Counted from the stretch's first letter, positions 20,114-30,825 are shown. The stretch: DNA of 64,000 bases from Rhynchopus euleeides (GCA_963210315.1 OY723309.1:992001-1056000); one strand, 5' to 3'. The notes: generated by a model not told the origin, from the sequence alone. Made by a program: numbers and translations.

Positions 20114-21826
20114 GGGGCGTCCCTTGAAGCCAGTTCCGCAGAACTCAGACCCCCTTAAAACCAATGTCCTGTGTAGACAACTACTTAGCCTGCCTGATGA
20201 CGACACCAATTCGCTGGGAGAGACGCCGCGGTCCAGGACCCCAATGGGGATGACGTGGCATTGTTTGACCGAATCGGTTGTGTAAGTGTGTAGCCCCCTC
20301 CGCCCTCTGTCCCTCCCCCCAGGGTGGTGTGTGGAGGCGAGAAGCGCAAGCATGCACAGCAAAAAAGTGCGGAGCCCTGCAATCAAGACAACAAGCGATG
20401 GGATGGGGCACATGACCTTGCACGGGGGTGGGGGGCAGAAGAAACCAGACACATGATTTGACCAACTGAATCGTGCTAGCTAAACTCCAGAAAGAAGTGT
20501 CTTTTTTTCGTTGAACGCAGCCAAATGAAGAGCGTAACCTGTTTTTTGGCGCACAAAGTGCTAGCACGAACATGATGATGTTGGTCTTCTGGTTATGTCT
20601 AGTTTATTAGACTTACCGAGGGTACCCCGAGAGAATGTCACCCTCGGCCTCCGCTTGGGGGGTGACATTCTCACGAACATGATGATGTTGCTCTTCTGCT
20701 TATGTCTAATTTATTCGACTTAACGTGTATGCAAGCAGGCTGGGGTTTCGGGCAGAAAAATGGCGAACATTGTCTGGAAACCCCGAAAAACCACCCAGAA
20801 ATGGCCAGAACCCGGTTTTTGGTCCCATTTTCCATGTAAAAAATCGATATTTTTGGGATTTTTCGCGATTTTCGCCAACTACTCGCCAAGCCAAAAAATC
20901 GATTTTTGGCTGGGAAATGCAACAAATCAACGAATTAGGCCGTTTTAACCCCTTTCGTGCACTTTTTGGTCCCAGAAGGGTTTACGGGGTGTCCATAACG
21001 GCCCTTGGCACAAATCCTTTGGACCCAGACCGCAGCTTCGGGGGTCATTTTTTGGCGCGAATTTTTCGGATTTTCGTCCGGACCGGTACCGCATTTCAGG
21101 GGCAAAAATCTGATTTCCGAGGCCCGGGAATGCTCGCAGTGGCTTCAAATGGCCAAAAACGTTCAATTTACCCCTTCCCCAAAAAAAATTCGAAAAGGGT
21201 CCCCCTATAAATCGCCGGATTAGGAAGGTTTTTTCCAACATATTTTTATATTTTTGAAAATATTTTTTTATGTTTGGAATATTTTCAACATATTTTTTTA
21301 TGTTTGGAATATTTTCAAAATATTTCCGAAATATAAAAATATTTTCGAAATATTTTCAAAATATTTCCAAAATATAAAAATATTTTGGAAATATTTTCGA
21401 AAAATATAAAAATATTTTTTTATGCGAAAATGAAACATATTTTTGGCAAAAATATATGTTTATGAAAAATATGTTTGGGGGCCCATGCCTAGGGGGGGGG
21501 GGGTGGCGGGGAGACGTCAGCCGGTGGCTGTGTGCTGCCCTGTGGTGGGGGGGGGTTGGGGGGAGGTGTGGATCAAGACAGTGGAGGAGAGAGAGAGAGG
21601 GGGATCACATCAACACGGAGGGTGCGGTGGTGTGGTGATGCGCCGTGTGGGAGTGGGTGTGCCAGTGGAGAGAGGGGAGTCAAGAGCAGAGGGGGGTGGG
21701 GTGGGGGGGAAGGGTCCGCAGTGAGAAATCTAGCCGCACCCACCGTTTTTTTTGGATGGCCCCAGTCATCCTGTGGGGGCCCGGTGTGGAGGTGTGGCGA
21801 AGGATTTTTCACACCAGCATCCTACC
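20114..21826. other. Non-coding, repeat-bearing and AT-rich
   Basis: No gene recognised. It contains a 50-bp direct repeat with the motif CGAACATGATGATGTTG (20571 and 20673 onward), between which lies the motif GGGTACCCCGAGAGAA and an inverted repeat AGAATGTCACC/GGTGACATTCT. A block of A/T and C/G homopolymer-rich sequence runs from 20740 to 21230, then an AT-rich array, then G-rich sequence. Confidence 0.5.
21235..21480. repeat. AT-rich degenerate array of ATATTTTT/AAAATATT units
   Basis: About 245 bases of short, imperfect units (AATATTTT, CGAAATATTTTC, TTTTTATGTTTGGAATATT), very different from the GC-rich surroundings. It ends at CCATGCCTAGGGGGGG, which matches the CCTAGGCAT/ATGCCTAGG ends of the foldback element at 50083-51271. 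Confidence 0.7.
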
Positions 21827-22219
21827 CTACTTCGTACGGAGGTCCTGGGCAGACAGCACTGCAACATACATCGTCAGGACAAGCATGCAGAATGTCACGC
21901 GCATCGTGGCGCGTGAACGCATCATATGGTGGACCCAATACATGACAAGGGCTGCGCATGTGACGAGGGACAGCCAAAGCGATACCTTCGGGTAGAAGAA
22001 GTACAGTACGGTCACAGGGAAGCAGTACGACGCTGCTGCATCTAGGATGATGTGGAGCTCGTACCTCCCACCCATCACAAAATCCGCCACAGCAAACGCG
22101 GCAAGAAACAGCCCGTACCCGAGTAGCTCCATCTGAGGGCGGCTCATAGTCAGCCCAGACTCGGGGCCAGACCCAGACCCAGACCCCCCAGACCCATCGC
22201 CCGAGGCGCTGAGATCCAT
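21827..22219 (-). CDS. Small four-helix membrane protein
   Basis: A 130-residue frame. After a Gly/Ser-rich N-terminus (MDLSASGDGSGGSGSGSG) there are four hydrophobic segments: LLGYGLFLAAFAVADFVM, LHIILDAAASYCFPVTVLYFF, VSLWLSLVTCAALVMYWV and VTFCMLVLTMYVAVLSA, ending DLRTK. The loop between helices 1 and 2 is very short. No family was recognised. The start at 22219 is chosen over the upstream in-frame ATG because the extra residues are Gly/Trp/Pro-rich leader. Confidence 0.6.
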   Translation of the reverse strand: MDLSASGDGSGGSGSGSGPESGLTMSRPQMELLGYGLFLAAFAVADFVMGGRYELHIILDAAASYCFPVTVLYFFYPKVSLWLSLVTCAALVMYWVHHMMRSRATMRVTFCMLVLTMYVAVLSAQDLRTK

Positions 22220-24063
22220 GGCTGGGCGGCACCCCCACCCACACCCACCACCCCTCTGCAACGGGAGTCAGGAGGGTGAGGTTCGGGAGGGTGAGGTGGT
22301 GGTGCCCACACACAACACAGAGACACACCACGTGAGTCTTTTCATATTAGCGACATGACACACACCGAGCGCTTGCTCTTGGTGTGATCTACACACAACA
22401 CCACGTGAATGATGGTATGATGGTGGATATCGCCGGGTGATTTTTGATGCGATCTCTCTCCACTGTCTTGATGCACACACTGCGCGTGCAGCAGGGCAGG
22501 CCAGAAAGACAGCTTTTGGGAGCGGAGGGGAGAACGGGAAACGCCATGGGATGGGAGTGGGAGGGGGATGCAGGCTGGCTTCGACGTGGAACCGACGGAG
22601 GCGCGCACAGTCACCCAATTTTTTGTTTTGAAATCCCGGTGGGAGGAGGGAGGGAGGGAGGGAGGGAGGGAGGGAGAGGGGGTGTGCGCGAGACGGGAGA
22701 CGAGACGGCGTGGAGCCCAATTCCCAACTCCCCCACAGCTCTCAACCACCCCCACCCCCACCCCCCCTCGCTGTGCCGCACAGCCCCCTCGGGCGAGAGG
22801 GGGGAGCGGGCCTCGGGGAAATCATGAACGGTGAAGAAGAATAAGACGGCGGCGGCCGTGGTGGTGGGGGGTGGTGGCACTCTAAAGCACACCACCTTCA
22901 CCCAACAACGCATGGCGGAGGGGCGGGGGGGAGGGGCGGGGATCCGAGAGAATGACCCGCGAGACATGACGGTGCCTGCAGGGGGGGGGGGGGGAGGGGG
23001 GTGGCCCAGCACTCCTCATGAAGGGGCTGTAGGTTTTCCTCTCTTGAGAATTTTCGGGGGGGGGGGGGGGGGGGTACGTATATGTGGTTTTGCAAAAGCA
23101 GACCCTGGCAGAACAGCACCCCTGCCTGAGGGGTGGGGGTGGGGGGTGGCACAACAGGCAACCGACAGCTGGGTTGTGTTGTTGGGGCGTTGTGGTGGTA
23201 CAGACGCAGTGGAGCACAGCACAGCACACGGGGAAAACTATCTGTGCCCCCGCTGGATCGTAAAGTGACAGCAAAACGAAACAAGTTACTGCCGAAAGTG
23301 TTTCTGTTGGAACGCAGACCCCGGCCTGATGAAGTGGTGTGAGTGGGATCGCACGATCCAGCTCAAGGCACAGAAAGTTTCCCCCAGTTGGCTATGCTGA
23401 ACTCACAAAACATATATTTGGAGCAGCGCAGCAGAGCACGCACACACGGAGGGTCACACCCGAAGCGAACTCTAGTGATGCCTCTGCCCCCTTCTTCATT
23501 CCCCCTCCTCCACCTCCTATATCTTTGTTGGCATTGGCACCAACGTCCCTGCGTCTGAGAACACACAATATCACATTGCCTTCTGCAGCAGCAGCGTGGA
23601 GCGGAATGCCGCCACCTCCTCTACCCCTTGATGCGACTGGATCCACTGCAACACACACTTCCACACGCAGAAAGATCTGCGCATGGGCACCACGCCCCCT
23701 CACACACACATGCAACCCCTGAGCTCCTCGCCACGGCTCGACCAGTTTGAGATACACCGCAAGGCCGCTTCGCACAACAGATCAAACCCCCTTCCCCTTC
23801 CATCCACCAACCCCATCACACACCTGCTGCCGTCCCCGCCCACTCCTCACTACAAAACTGCGAAACATTTGGGGCTAGGTGGAGGGGGGAGGCAGGCAAC
23901 ACGGGCAGGACGATGAGAGAGTGATGGTGATAGGGGGCACCCACGAGCAGTGGTCTCTCTCTCTTCTCTGCTTCTTGCCAGAGGGAGACATCGCCCCCAC
24001 ACCCCACCCCGCTGCGCCCGCAGAGGGGTGGTCGAGCAGGGGGGTGGGTCACACGCGCGCAAC
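22220..24063. other. Mostly non-coding, simple-sequence rich
   Basis: It contains a (GGGA)n tract (22641-22677), poly-G runs (22981-22993, 23047-23064) and CA/GT-rich stretches. One minus-strand stretch at 23521-23607 (IPLHAAAAEGN) resembles an ankyrin repeat and is listed separately. No other gene was recognised. Confidence 0.45.
23521..23607 (-). other. Possible ankyrin-repeat exon fragment
   Basis: The translation IPLHAAAAEGNVILCVLRRRDVGANANKD fits the ankyrin consensus TPLHxAAxxGxxxxVxxLLxxGADvnA, minus-strand. The open frame around it (23392-23775) has no further repeat and no GTATG donor close by. It may be a degraded gene fragment or chance. Confidence 0.25.
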
Positions 24064-24156
24064 TCAACTCGAGAAGATGTAGAGTGCTGCGAGGATTAGG
24101 AATAGCACAACAAGCGCCATAGTCATCCCGAACGACTGGCCGGATCCAGGCGACAT
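24064..24156 (-). CDS. Possible 30-residue single-pass membrane peptide
   Basis: A short frame MSPGSGQSFG followed by MTMALVVLFLILAALYIFSS, one hydrophobic helix at the very C-terminus, as in tail-anchored micro-proteins. The upstream in-frame extension to 24291 is poor in composition. No homologue was recognised; the call rests on the clean Met start, helix and stop only. Confidence 0.35.
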   Translation of the reverse strand: MSPGSGQSFGMTMALVVLFLILAALYIFSS

Positions 24157-24317
24157 TGGCTCTCTGTGAGTCAGGGAGGGTGTATGGTGTGTGGCATGCT
24201 GGGGGGGGGGGGGGTTGTTGTTTTGGGCTGTTTGACATTCCACAACACAAGCGTGAAAATGCTGTTCATCCAGGTGGCGACTCCTCAGCAAGCCGATACG
24301 GGCCAGCCTCGGGGACC

Positions 24318-24590
24318 GGAGCGATGAAGCGGCATAGGAGTAAGCTTACGACTGGGATCATCGGTGCGAATCACCCGTCGCGAAGTGTCGGTGCAACGCT
24401 CTCCATCATCAACAAGAGCCACCTCACCGACCCCGCGACTGCGAATGCCTACACCATCCTCCGCACCCTCTTCGACACGTGCTCGCGGAGGCCTGGGCTG
24501 ATGAGCCGCCTGAACTCCATCAAGGAGAAGTACGAGGACCACGACACAAGAGCAGAAGAAGGAACAATCACATCCCCCGATGTAGGCTGA
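24318..24590 (+). mobile_element. LINE fragment, second subfamily
   Basis: The translation TTGIIGANHPSRSVGATLSIINKSHLTDPATANAYTILRTLFDTCSRRPGLMSRLNSIKEKY is clearly related to the post-RT block of the LINE at 3911-6982 (HPSRSTAAALSIASKGHL...LLDSCRRLPELIPRFNRIRAMY) but diverged. Similarity fades after about 24540. It is a short scrap with no detected ends. Confidence 0.7.
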
Positions 24591-24952
24591 CTCTCAAAAA
24601 GGTCTTTCGACTCGTCACTTGTTTCATCGCCACCACTCGCTTCATCTCTATCCCGTTTTTTCACAGGTGTGTACTCAATCAACTGCCCCTGCTCAGGGCC
24701 AGGTGTTAGCAAAAGTGTTTGGCCACCCCCCGTGACTTGCATTGGCTCGTCCCTGGGCTGTATTTGCGGCTGGCTCAATTCAGCCTCGACCAATGCTGTC
24801 TGCAGGGCCGTCACCAGCTTGTTTTGCTGAAAGATGACGTTCCGCTGCTCCGCTCTTCTTTCAGCCATGGCCATGCCCTTGTGCATCATCGTAGTGACGG
24901 GGCCGAACCCCCGCTCTACAGTTGCATCACACGAGCACCTGTTCGGGCTCAT
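24449..24952 (-). CDS. Hypothetical protein, possible
   Basis: A frame from MSPNRCSCDATVERGFG to VRRMV with unusually normal composition (AMAERRAEQRNVIFQQNKLVTALQTALVEAELSQPQ, likely helical; then TPVKKRDRDEASGGDETSDESK). The C-terminal 30 residues are antisense to the LINE scrap, so either the true gene ends earlier by splicing or the frame is fortuitous. No family recognised. Confidence 0.3.
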   Translation of the reverse strand: MSPNRCSCDATVERGFGPVTTMMHKGMAMAERRAEQRNVIFQQNKLVTALQTALVEAELSQPQIQPRDEPMQVTGGGQTLLLTPGPEQGQLIEYTPVKKRDRDEASGGDETSDESKDLFESQPTSGDVIVPSSALVSWSSYFSLMEFRRLISPGLREHVSKRVRRMV

Positions 24953-25073
24953 CGTGGTGGGGCGCCTGGCAAAGCAACACGGTGAGAGTGGACTATCAAA
25001 CACCACCGTACGATACGGGGGTGTCCAGGTGGAGATGGCGAGAGCGCTGAGGACGCAGGAGGTGACACAGCCT

Positions 25074-25882
25074 TTATGATGGCCGACCCTGAGTCTTTTT
25101 GCCGCAAGCAGCGGGGGCTGCACTCGATGACGCGGCGTGCGCACCAGTCGCGGCTACGGAGGAGGAGCGGCGTGCGCCCCCCCCCCCCCCCCCATCCCCT
25201 CCCCTCCCCACAACAACGCGGCAGTGCAGTGCATACATGCTGGGCTTCTTCTTCTGCTCGGCAGTCCGCCTCCTGGGGTGTTTCCCCACAATCTTCCCCA
25301 CCAGCATCTTCTCCATGTAGTTCTTCACTGCTGCGGATGTGTGCCCCACGGCGTCCCACTCCGACGAGGCGTCAGTGCCGGCCTGTCGAGGGAGGGGTGT
25401 GGTGGCAGAGGAGGGAGGCAGAGGTGACCGCACGCATCAAAGAACAGGGTGGTCGGGTGTGCTCTGCTGGGTGGACTGGCAACGTCAATCAGGACACCGT
25501 CCCCCCCACCCCCACCCCCTCTCCCCGCCCTCATCGGGGAACCTGCCCTGCCCCCTCCATACCATCTGCCAAAGGGTGTCTGAGCCGCCGGGATGCTCCT
25601 CCAGGAAACCAGACACATCGTAAACCCTCCCGTAGATGACGAGCCACGCGTTCTCTTCCGCGGAGTGCCTGTGTGGTGGTGGGGTGGGGGTGGGGTAGGT
25701 CAAAGCGCCAGTGGATTTGCACATCACACATAGTTTTGATCGACAACAAACTTGGCACATAAAAAAAAAAGGAAGATTTGGACGTGCGGTAAAAAAAAAC
25801 ACACGACATACGCTGCCATGTCATCCCAGGTCACTTCGCGCAGCTCTTCATCGCTGCTGATATCCCTGCGCGGATCGGCCAT
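25074..25882 (-). CDS. Cytochrome b5-like heme-binding domain protein
   Basis: Exons on the minus strand are 25882-25812, 25668-25563 and 25382-25074, with GTATGT and GTATGG donors and CACACAG and CGACAG acceptors. The spliced product (about 161 residues) reads REVTWDDMAAHSAEENAWLVIYGRVYDVSGFLEEHPGG, then AGTDASSEWDAVGHTSAAVKNYMEKMLVGKI. The two axial heme ligands are His49 (HPGG) and His73 (VGH), 24 apart as in cytochrome b5. There is no C-terminal membrane anchor in this frame, so it may be soluble. The tail after KKPSMYALHC is Gly/Ala/Ser-rich and uncertain: a GTATGC in the ATGTATGCA codons could be a further donor leading to a different C-terminus. Confidence 0.85.
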
Positions 25883-26483
25883 TATAAAAAAACCAAAAAA
25901 AAGCCTTTTTTTGCCGACCAGTGACACGATATCCCTGCAGGGGGGTTGGTGGCATCATGTGAGTGGATGCGCCTAATCTTTTCGACAAAATAATGGACAT
26001 TGACACCCCACCCCACCCCACCACCCCCCATGGGTGGGTGTGCGATACGAACCACATAAAAAGGACGAGGCTGGGTCTCGGGGAATCACCATCTCGTTCC
26101 AAACTACGCTGCATGCCCGGCTGGCATGTGTGTGGGGGGTGTGCACGAGGGGTCTGATAGTGTCGCATGTGCCCCCCCCCCCCCCCCTCCCCCTTCCCCT
26201 CCCCACGGATCCCCCCCCACCCGACGGGACAAATATCAAAACCCACCCCCCCCCCCGAAAAGTGTTGCTGCATCGCTTCCAGCGTTCCGGCGGCGGTTGC
26301 CTTCTCCCACCCCTCCCCCCCTCCTCACAACACACCACCACGGGAAGGCAAGAGCAACGGTCACCGCCCCCACCACCCCCCGTAAACCCCCCCCCCCACC
26401 ACCACACGCACCTCTCGACACACACACCCATTTGCCGAGATGCGCAAACCCTTGATGCCCCCCTCACACCCCGCCAGGGGCCA
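25883..26483. other. Intergenic, C-rich simple sequence
   Basis: It contains long C runs (26171-26186, 26249-26258, 26388-26398) and no recognisable gene. It separates the divergently placed cytochrome b5 start from the 3' end of the gene at 26484-27467. Confidence 0.5.
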
Positions 26484-27467
26484 CTATTTGTACCCCTTCT
26501 TGCTGGCAACCAGTGGGGGGCGCCGTGCGGGCACTGCTGGCCTTCGAGCATCTGCACGCCCCTTGCTCCCTTTGACGCCCTGCCATATGAGGGAGGCGCG
26601 CGAGGCTTGTGGCTGCGAATGCGACACCTGGTAGGGCTGGTATCGCGCCTGCTGCAGCTGCGAGGTGATGGTCTGGAGGAAGGGCTGCGACTGGTTCTGC
26701 GCGGCCTGCTTGGCCTGCTGCTGGGAGGCAGACAGGCGAGCACCGCCTCCATCCGCTGGAACAGCGTCGCTCGGCGATGGCGCAGGCGACGCTGCTGCAC
26801 CACGAGCGGGCGACTCCGACACAGCGGCACGCAGTGGCCTCCGCGCCGAGCTGAACGTCGCACCAGAGGGCACCGCATTACCGAGCGACCGCTGCAGATC
26901 CCGCGTGCAGCTTGCCGAGAGGCGCACGGGGTGCGGCATGCTCGAGAGCACCCGCAGTGAGCTGTCCAGACCCCCGCCAGAGGGGGTCTCGAGGGCTATG
27001 CTGACAGGCACCACGTCGTCACGTCCCAGCACATCAGAGATGACAGCACGGACATCACCGCAGGTGACGTTGTTCCCTGCGCAGAGGGCCATGTGAACCG
27101 TGTTGGGGCTGGCAGACGTGGCGCATTCCAAAAGGCTGTCCGGGACACGGCCTGGCAGCCGGCCCACGTCGACAGCGACCTGCACGACGTGTGGGTTGCC
27201 GCTTAGGGCTTCGCTGGAGCGGCACAGCGGGGTCAGGTCGCGCAGCAGCGCCCACAGCTCCAGCTGCCGGACATCCGGCACGCGCGGCAGGTCTTCGACC
27301 TTCCCGAGGTGGCCGCGCAGCAGTGTGAAGGCCTCCTCGACGCAGCAGATGCGCGGGTGCTTCGCACCCCGGGGGGTGTGGCGCTCCAGCCACGACGACG
27401 CGGCGTCGATCAGCTTCGACGCATCCCTGCAGACGTGCTGGTTGACCCCGCGCACCGCCCCGAGCAT
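26484..27467 (-). CDS. Hypothetical protein (complete copy)
   Basis: A 327-residue frame starting MLGAVRGVNQHVCRDASKLIDAASSWLERH. The N-terminal 200 residues look globular and helical (VEEAFTLLRGHLGKVEDLPRVPDVRQLELWALLRDLTPLC). The C-terminal third is Ala/Ser/Pro/Gln-rich (ASQQQAKQAAQNQSQPFLQTI) and ends with a basic KKGYK tail. No family was recognised. The frame is open upstream into the inverted-repeat element, so the first ATG after that element is used. Its 5' part is repeated at 1-552 at the window edge. Confidence 0.55.
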   Translation of the reverse strand: MLGAVRGVNQHVCRDASKLIDAASSWLERHTPRGAKHPRICCVEEAFTLLRGHLGKVEDLPRVPDVRQLELWALLRDLTPLCRSSEALSGNPHVVQVAVDVGRLPGRVPDSLLECATSASPNTVHMALCAGNNVTCGDVRAVISDVLGRDDVVPVSIALETPSGGGLDSSLRVLSSMPHPVRLSASCTRDLQRSLGNAVPSGATFSSARRPLRAAVSESPARGAAASPAPSPSDAVPADGGGARLSASQQQAKQAAQNQSQPFLQTITSQLQQARYQPYQVSHSQPQASRASLIWQGVKGSKGRADARRPAVPARRPPLVASKKGYK

Positions 27468-27516
27468 GTGTGTAAAAGTGCCCCTCCCAACCACCCCCGC
27501 CGCTGCATTTGTATTA

Positions 27517-28326
27517 CCGTAAACGGAAATATTGTGGACCGTAATAAAGGTGAACCGTACTATAGGTGGACCGTAAAAAAGATGGAACAAATGGGATTTT
27601 TCCGGAACTTGGAACATTTTTACGGTCCACCTATTTTACGGTTGGGATAGTGGACTTGGCGGATTTTTTTACGAATTCCTTCGCGACGAAGTCGCGAAGG
27701 AACCAAGGAAATCGCACGACTGAAGCTGCAGGATTAACACCACAGGGTCTCAACACAGAGTGTGCGCTCACTATCGTCCGGGAACTGTTCTCCCACAGTT
27801 ACTGCAGGGTGTACTACACTAAAGGAGTACGATTTCCCTGAATTTTCCGGGCACTGATTCACGAATTTATATCTGGAGGGAGCCCGGTGGTCTCAGCTTC
27901 TGTCTGCGCGCCCTGCCGTACTGTGGCTGCTTTTGTGGGCTCGTGCAGCAGGTTCTACTTTTACTTCTACCGGAACGCTCCTTGCATGGTACTACACTTC
28001 TCGAGGTGTGGTGGTGGGTGAGTCTCGAGGTGAGTGGTGGTGATCGTGCCCTTTCCACACGCAGGGAGGACTTGCTTCTCTTGCTGGTGTTGGTTGCGGT
28101 GGTGGAGGGAGGGTCCAAAGCTGGGAGGTCGGGAGGCCTACGTGCGGGAGTCTGCGGCGTGGAGGCCGCAGTCCGCGCCCCGCAACCCACCAGCCCGCGG
28201 GCGAAAATCGCATTGTCTTTTCCATATTCAGTCCCAATAAATGGTGGACCGTAAAAAAGATGGAACGTTTGGCCTTTTTTTGGGAACTTGGAACATTTTT
28301 ACGGTCCACCCTTTTTCCGTTTACGG
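27517..28326. mobile_element. TA-flanked inverted-repeat DNA element (copy 2)
   Basis: Duplicate of the element at 602-1411, with the same TA flanks, terminal CCGTAAACGG/CCGTTTACGG and subterminal hairpins. It sits about 50 bases upstream of the start of the hypothetical gene at 26484-27467, so it could contribute promoter or leader sequence to it. Confidence 0.75.
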
Positions 28327-28781
28327 TATTTTTCCGACTTCCTAGCTCCCCTCCCAGCGCGGCTGAAGAAATAGAAACAGGGAGCAGGGGAGCGGGAGGG
28401 GCTGGTGGGGGGCGGGGAGAACTTCTCCCTGAAATAGGGCCGCCCAGTGTGTGCTGTGTGGGCTGATTGTGCACAACAATCACCTCCACCTCCACCGCGC
28501 CGGCTCTTCGATCCGATTCGGGGCACGAATCCCTGAGATTTCATTTTTTTTCGCATTGCCACTGCAGCAACAGATCTGATGGCACCGCGAGATGCTGCAA
28601 GGGGGGGGCATTTGCAAGGGTTAGCACAAACTCTCCCTCTCACATACTCCCTACCACCCACACCCCCCACCCTGCACCCTCCACGAGCACTCTGGCCGGG
28701 ATCACCCGGAGTTGAAGAGATAACGTTTGTACTGCCCGCTCCCTCCACTCCCTCCCTCCCTCCCACCCCACCCCCCCCACC

Positions 28782-29348
28782 TCACCCTTCAGCCGGGGGG
28801 TGTGGCAGGAGCTGTGCACGCTCGTCAAAATAGACATCTCCACTCTTCCCACCCGACTTGTGGACGAGGGACACACGCTCGATGTGCAGGGGGCCAGCAG
28901 GCTTTGCCTCTGCCCCGCTGCCCACCCCGCCGTGCCTGCTGAGGAAGGCCAGACCGGCATAAGCTGCGCCTGCAAGCGCCTCCATCTCGACGCCTGTCCT
29001 GCCGGCGGTGGTGACCGTGACACGCAGGGCCATCCTGTTCGGAGTGAAGCTGTGAAGGCCCAACCGCACCTCCATCGGCGCGAGGGGGTGGCAGAAGGGT
29101 ATCGCCTTCGCGGTGCCGTTGGCCCCCGACGTCGCGGCGGCTGCCAGAAGCTCCATCGCACCCTCGCCCGGCAGGGGCAGGCTGCCGCCTGGGCTGCACA
29201 CCACAGACTCTGCCACGGCACACCGCTGCGTCACACCCTTCCGGCTGACATCAACCATTGCAGGCCGGTCGCTCCGACCGCTCTCGACATGCGTGAAGCT
29301 GCTGGAGGACACAGCCCTCTGCAGAACCCACCCCGCACCGCGGCGCAT
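28782..29348 (-). CDS. MoaC-like cyclic pyranopterin monophosphate synthase homologue (copy 2)
   Basis: Translates identically to the copy at 1867-2433: 188 residues, likely transit peptide, FTH/MVDVS, CHPL, GRTGVEMEAL and KSGGKSGD blocks present, and the catalytic Lys51 and Asp128/Lys131 (E. coli numbering) absent. The surrounding bases are also identical in the copies, so any dosage effect depends on whether the duplication is real. Confidence 0.8.
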   Translation of the reverse strand: MRRGAGWVLQRAVSSSSFTHVESGRSDRPAMVDVSRKGVTQRCAVAESVVCSPGGSLPLPGEGAMELLAAAATSGANGTAKAIPFCHPLAPMEVRLGLHSFTPNRMALRVTVTTAGRTGVEMEALAGAAYAGLAFLSRHGGVGSGAEAKPAGPLHIERVSLVHKSGGKSGDVYFDERAQLLPHPPAEG

Positions 29349-29585
29349 CGGAGGAGAGCACACCACAGCAGGGTAGGGGGGGTGGTAGGAACCCGTTGGG
29401 GAGGGGAACCCCCGAGGCAAAGAAAGGCAAGGTGTGGACACACTCGCCTCCGCAACCACAACCACAACCTCTACCCACCCCCCACGTGCACCCGCTCCCC
29501 CGTGCCCTGGGAGGGAGGGCGTTTCGGCGGTTCGCAGCACACAAGGTGGTGGTGGTGGGGGGGTTGGCTGGGTGTGTTTAGGGGT

Positions 29586-30047
29586 CTATAACCTCGGGTC
29601 ACGAACGCCTGCTGCCTTCTGGTCGCCCTGGAGGGTCACGCGGAACTCTTCGGAGCGCTCTGCGTAGACTTTGTTTGCCCACCAAGACAAGCAGTCCCGA
29701 GTGCATGGCAGTGCCCCTGATGCGAAGAAGGAGCATATCGTCCCATCGGTTCCTCGGTATGAATCCCGTGCGACGAGCAAGGGCGCCACCGGAGCGTCCT
29801 GCGGCTCCACCCCGTTTACCCCTGCAGGCGGGTCGGCCGGCTTCAGATCCTTAAAGGTGGCGCCTTGCCGGCACCGCGCAAAGGAACCGTACCCATGGCA
29901 GTCCCGGTTGCACTTTTCCAACGTGTCTGCGAAGTGCTGAACCTGTGTCAGTTTCTCCGTCTCGAAGTTCAACTGGGGTTGCTTATTCCTGTAGGCGTCC
30001 TTCCCTATGGGCTCCGCTCCGAACGCAAAAATCGAAGGGAGCGACAT
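29586..30047 (-). CDS. Small Cys-rich hypothetical protein (copy 2)
   Basis: Identical in translation to the gene at 2671-3132 (153 residues; C-x3-C-x8-C and C-x9-C-x3-C clusters). It lies in the same tandem order, upstream of MoaC on the same strand. No family recognised. Confidence 0.6.
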   Translation of the reverse strand: MSLPSIFAFGAEPIGKDAYRNKQPQLNFETEKLTQVQHFADTLEKCNRDCHGYGSFARCRQGATFKDLKPADPPAGVNGVEPQDAPVAPLLVARDSYRGTDGTICSFFASGALPCTRDCLSWWANKVYAERSEEFRVTLQGDQKAAGVRDPRL

Positions 30048-30786
30048 TAGTGAGTAGATCTAAGCACACAGACAGAAACACACTCCCCTCCACCCCCTCC
30101 GCCTTGTCGAACAGCAGGGTGGGGCGGTGAAGGTGTGTTCGGGATTCGGGCTACAGTGCGAGAGTGCAAGAAAAGAACAAGAGATGCGACATTTGTGGGG
30201 GGGGGGGGGGGGGGGAGGGGCAACTCCGTATCCACGCATTTGCCTCTACACGCTTCTCTCTGCGCATCGGATGGGCTGCTGCCTTTTTTGAGCTTTTTGG
30301 GGTCACTCGGGATCTCATGTCAGCAACGCAGAGAGACTGCATTTTGCTTTGGTGTGAGGGGAGGGGAGGGGAGGGGGGGGGGGGGGGTCAAAGGACACAC
30401 CCTGCCCCAATGTGACGGGATTTGAGCCTCGAGGCTGGCGAAGGGGAGGCGTAGTGCGACCCCCCCTCCATCCCCACCCACCCCCCCCCCCACCCCGAGC
30501 AGCGCAGATGGGATGACGGACGTAGGGAGCCCAGCCCGCGGAGGAGGGGCACAGGGCACAAAGCACGGCTGCATGACAATCGTGCAGAGCCGGAGAACAA
30601 GAAGGGGCTAGCAGAGCAAGGTGGGGCAGGGCAGGCGCACCTTCCGGTTGGCCTGTCCAGCGAGAAGAGAAGGAGACGCCGGTTTGGGCCAGACATGAAA
30701 CAGCAGAAGAGAGGCGATAGCCCTCTGATGCGGGGTAAGGGTGGGGGTTAGAACACAGGGGTGGTGGGGGCGGCGGTTGGTGTGAG

Positions 30787-30790
<4 letters not shown>
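30048..30790. other. Intergenic, poly-G rich (copy 2)
   Basis: Duplicate of 3133-3875. The 19-G run is at 30197-30215 and the 15-G run at 30373-30387, the same lengths as in copy 1. No gene seen. Confidence 0.6.
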
Positions 30791-30820
<30 letters not shown>

Positions 30821-30825
30821 CTGTG

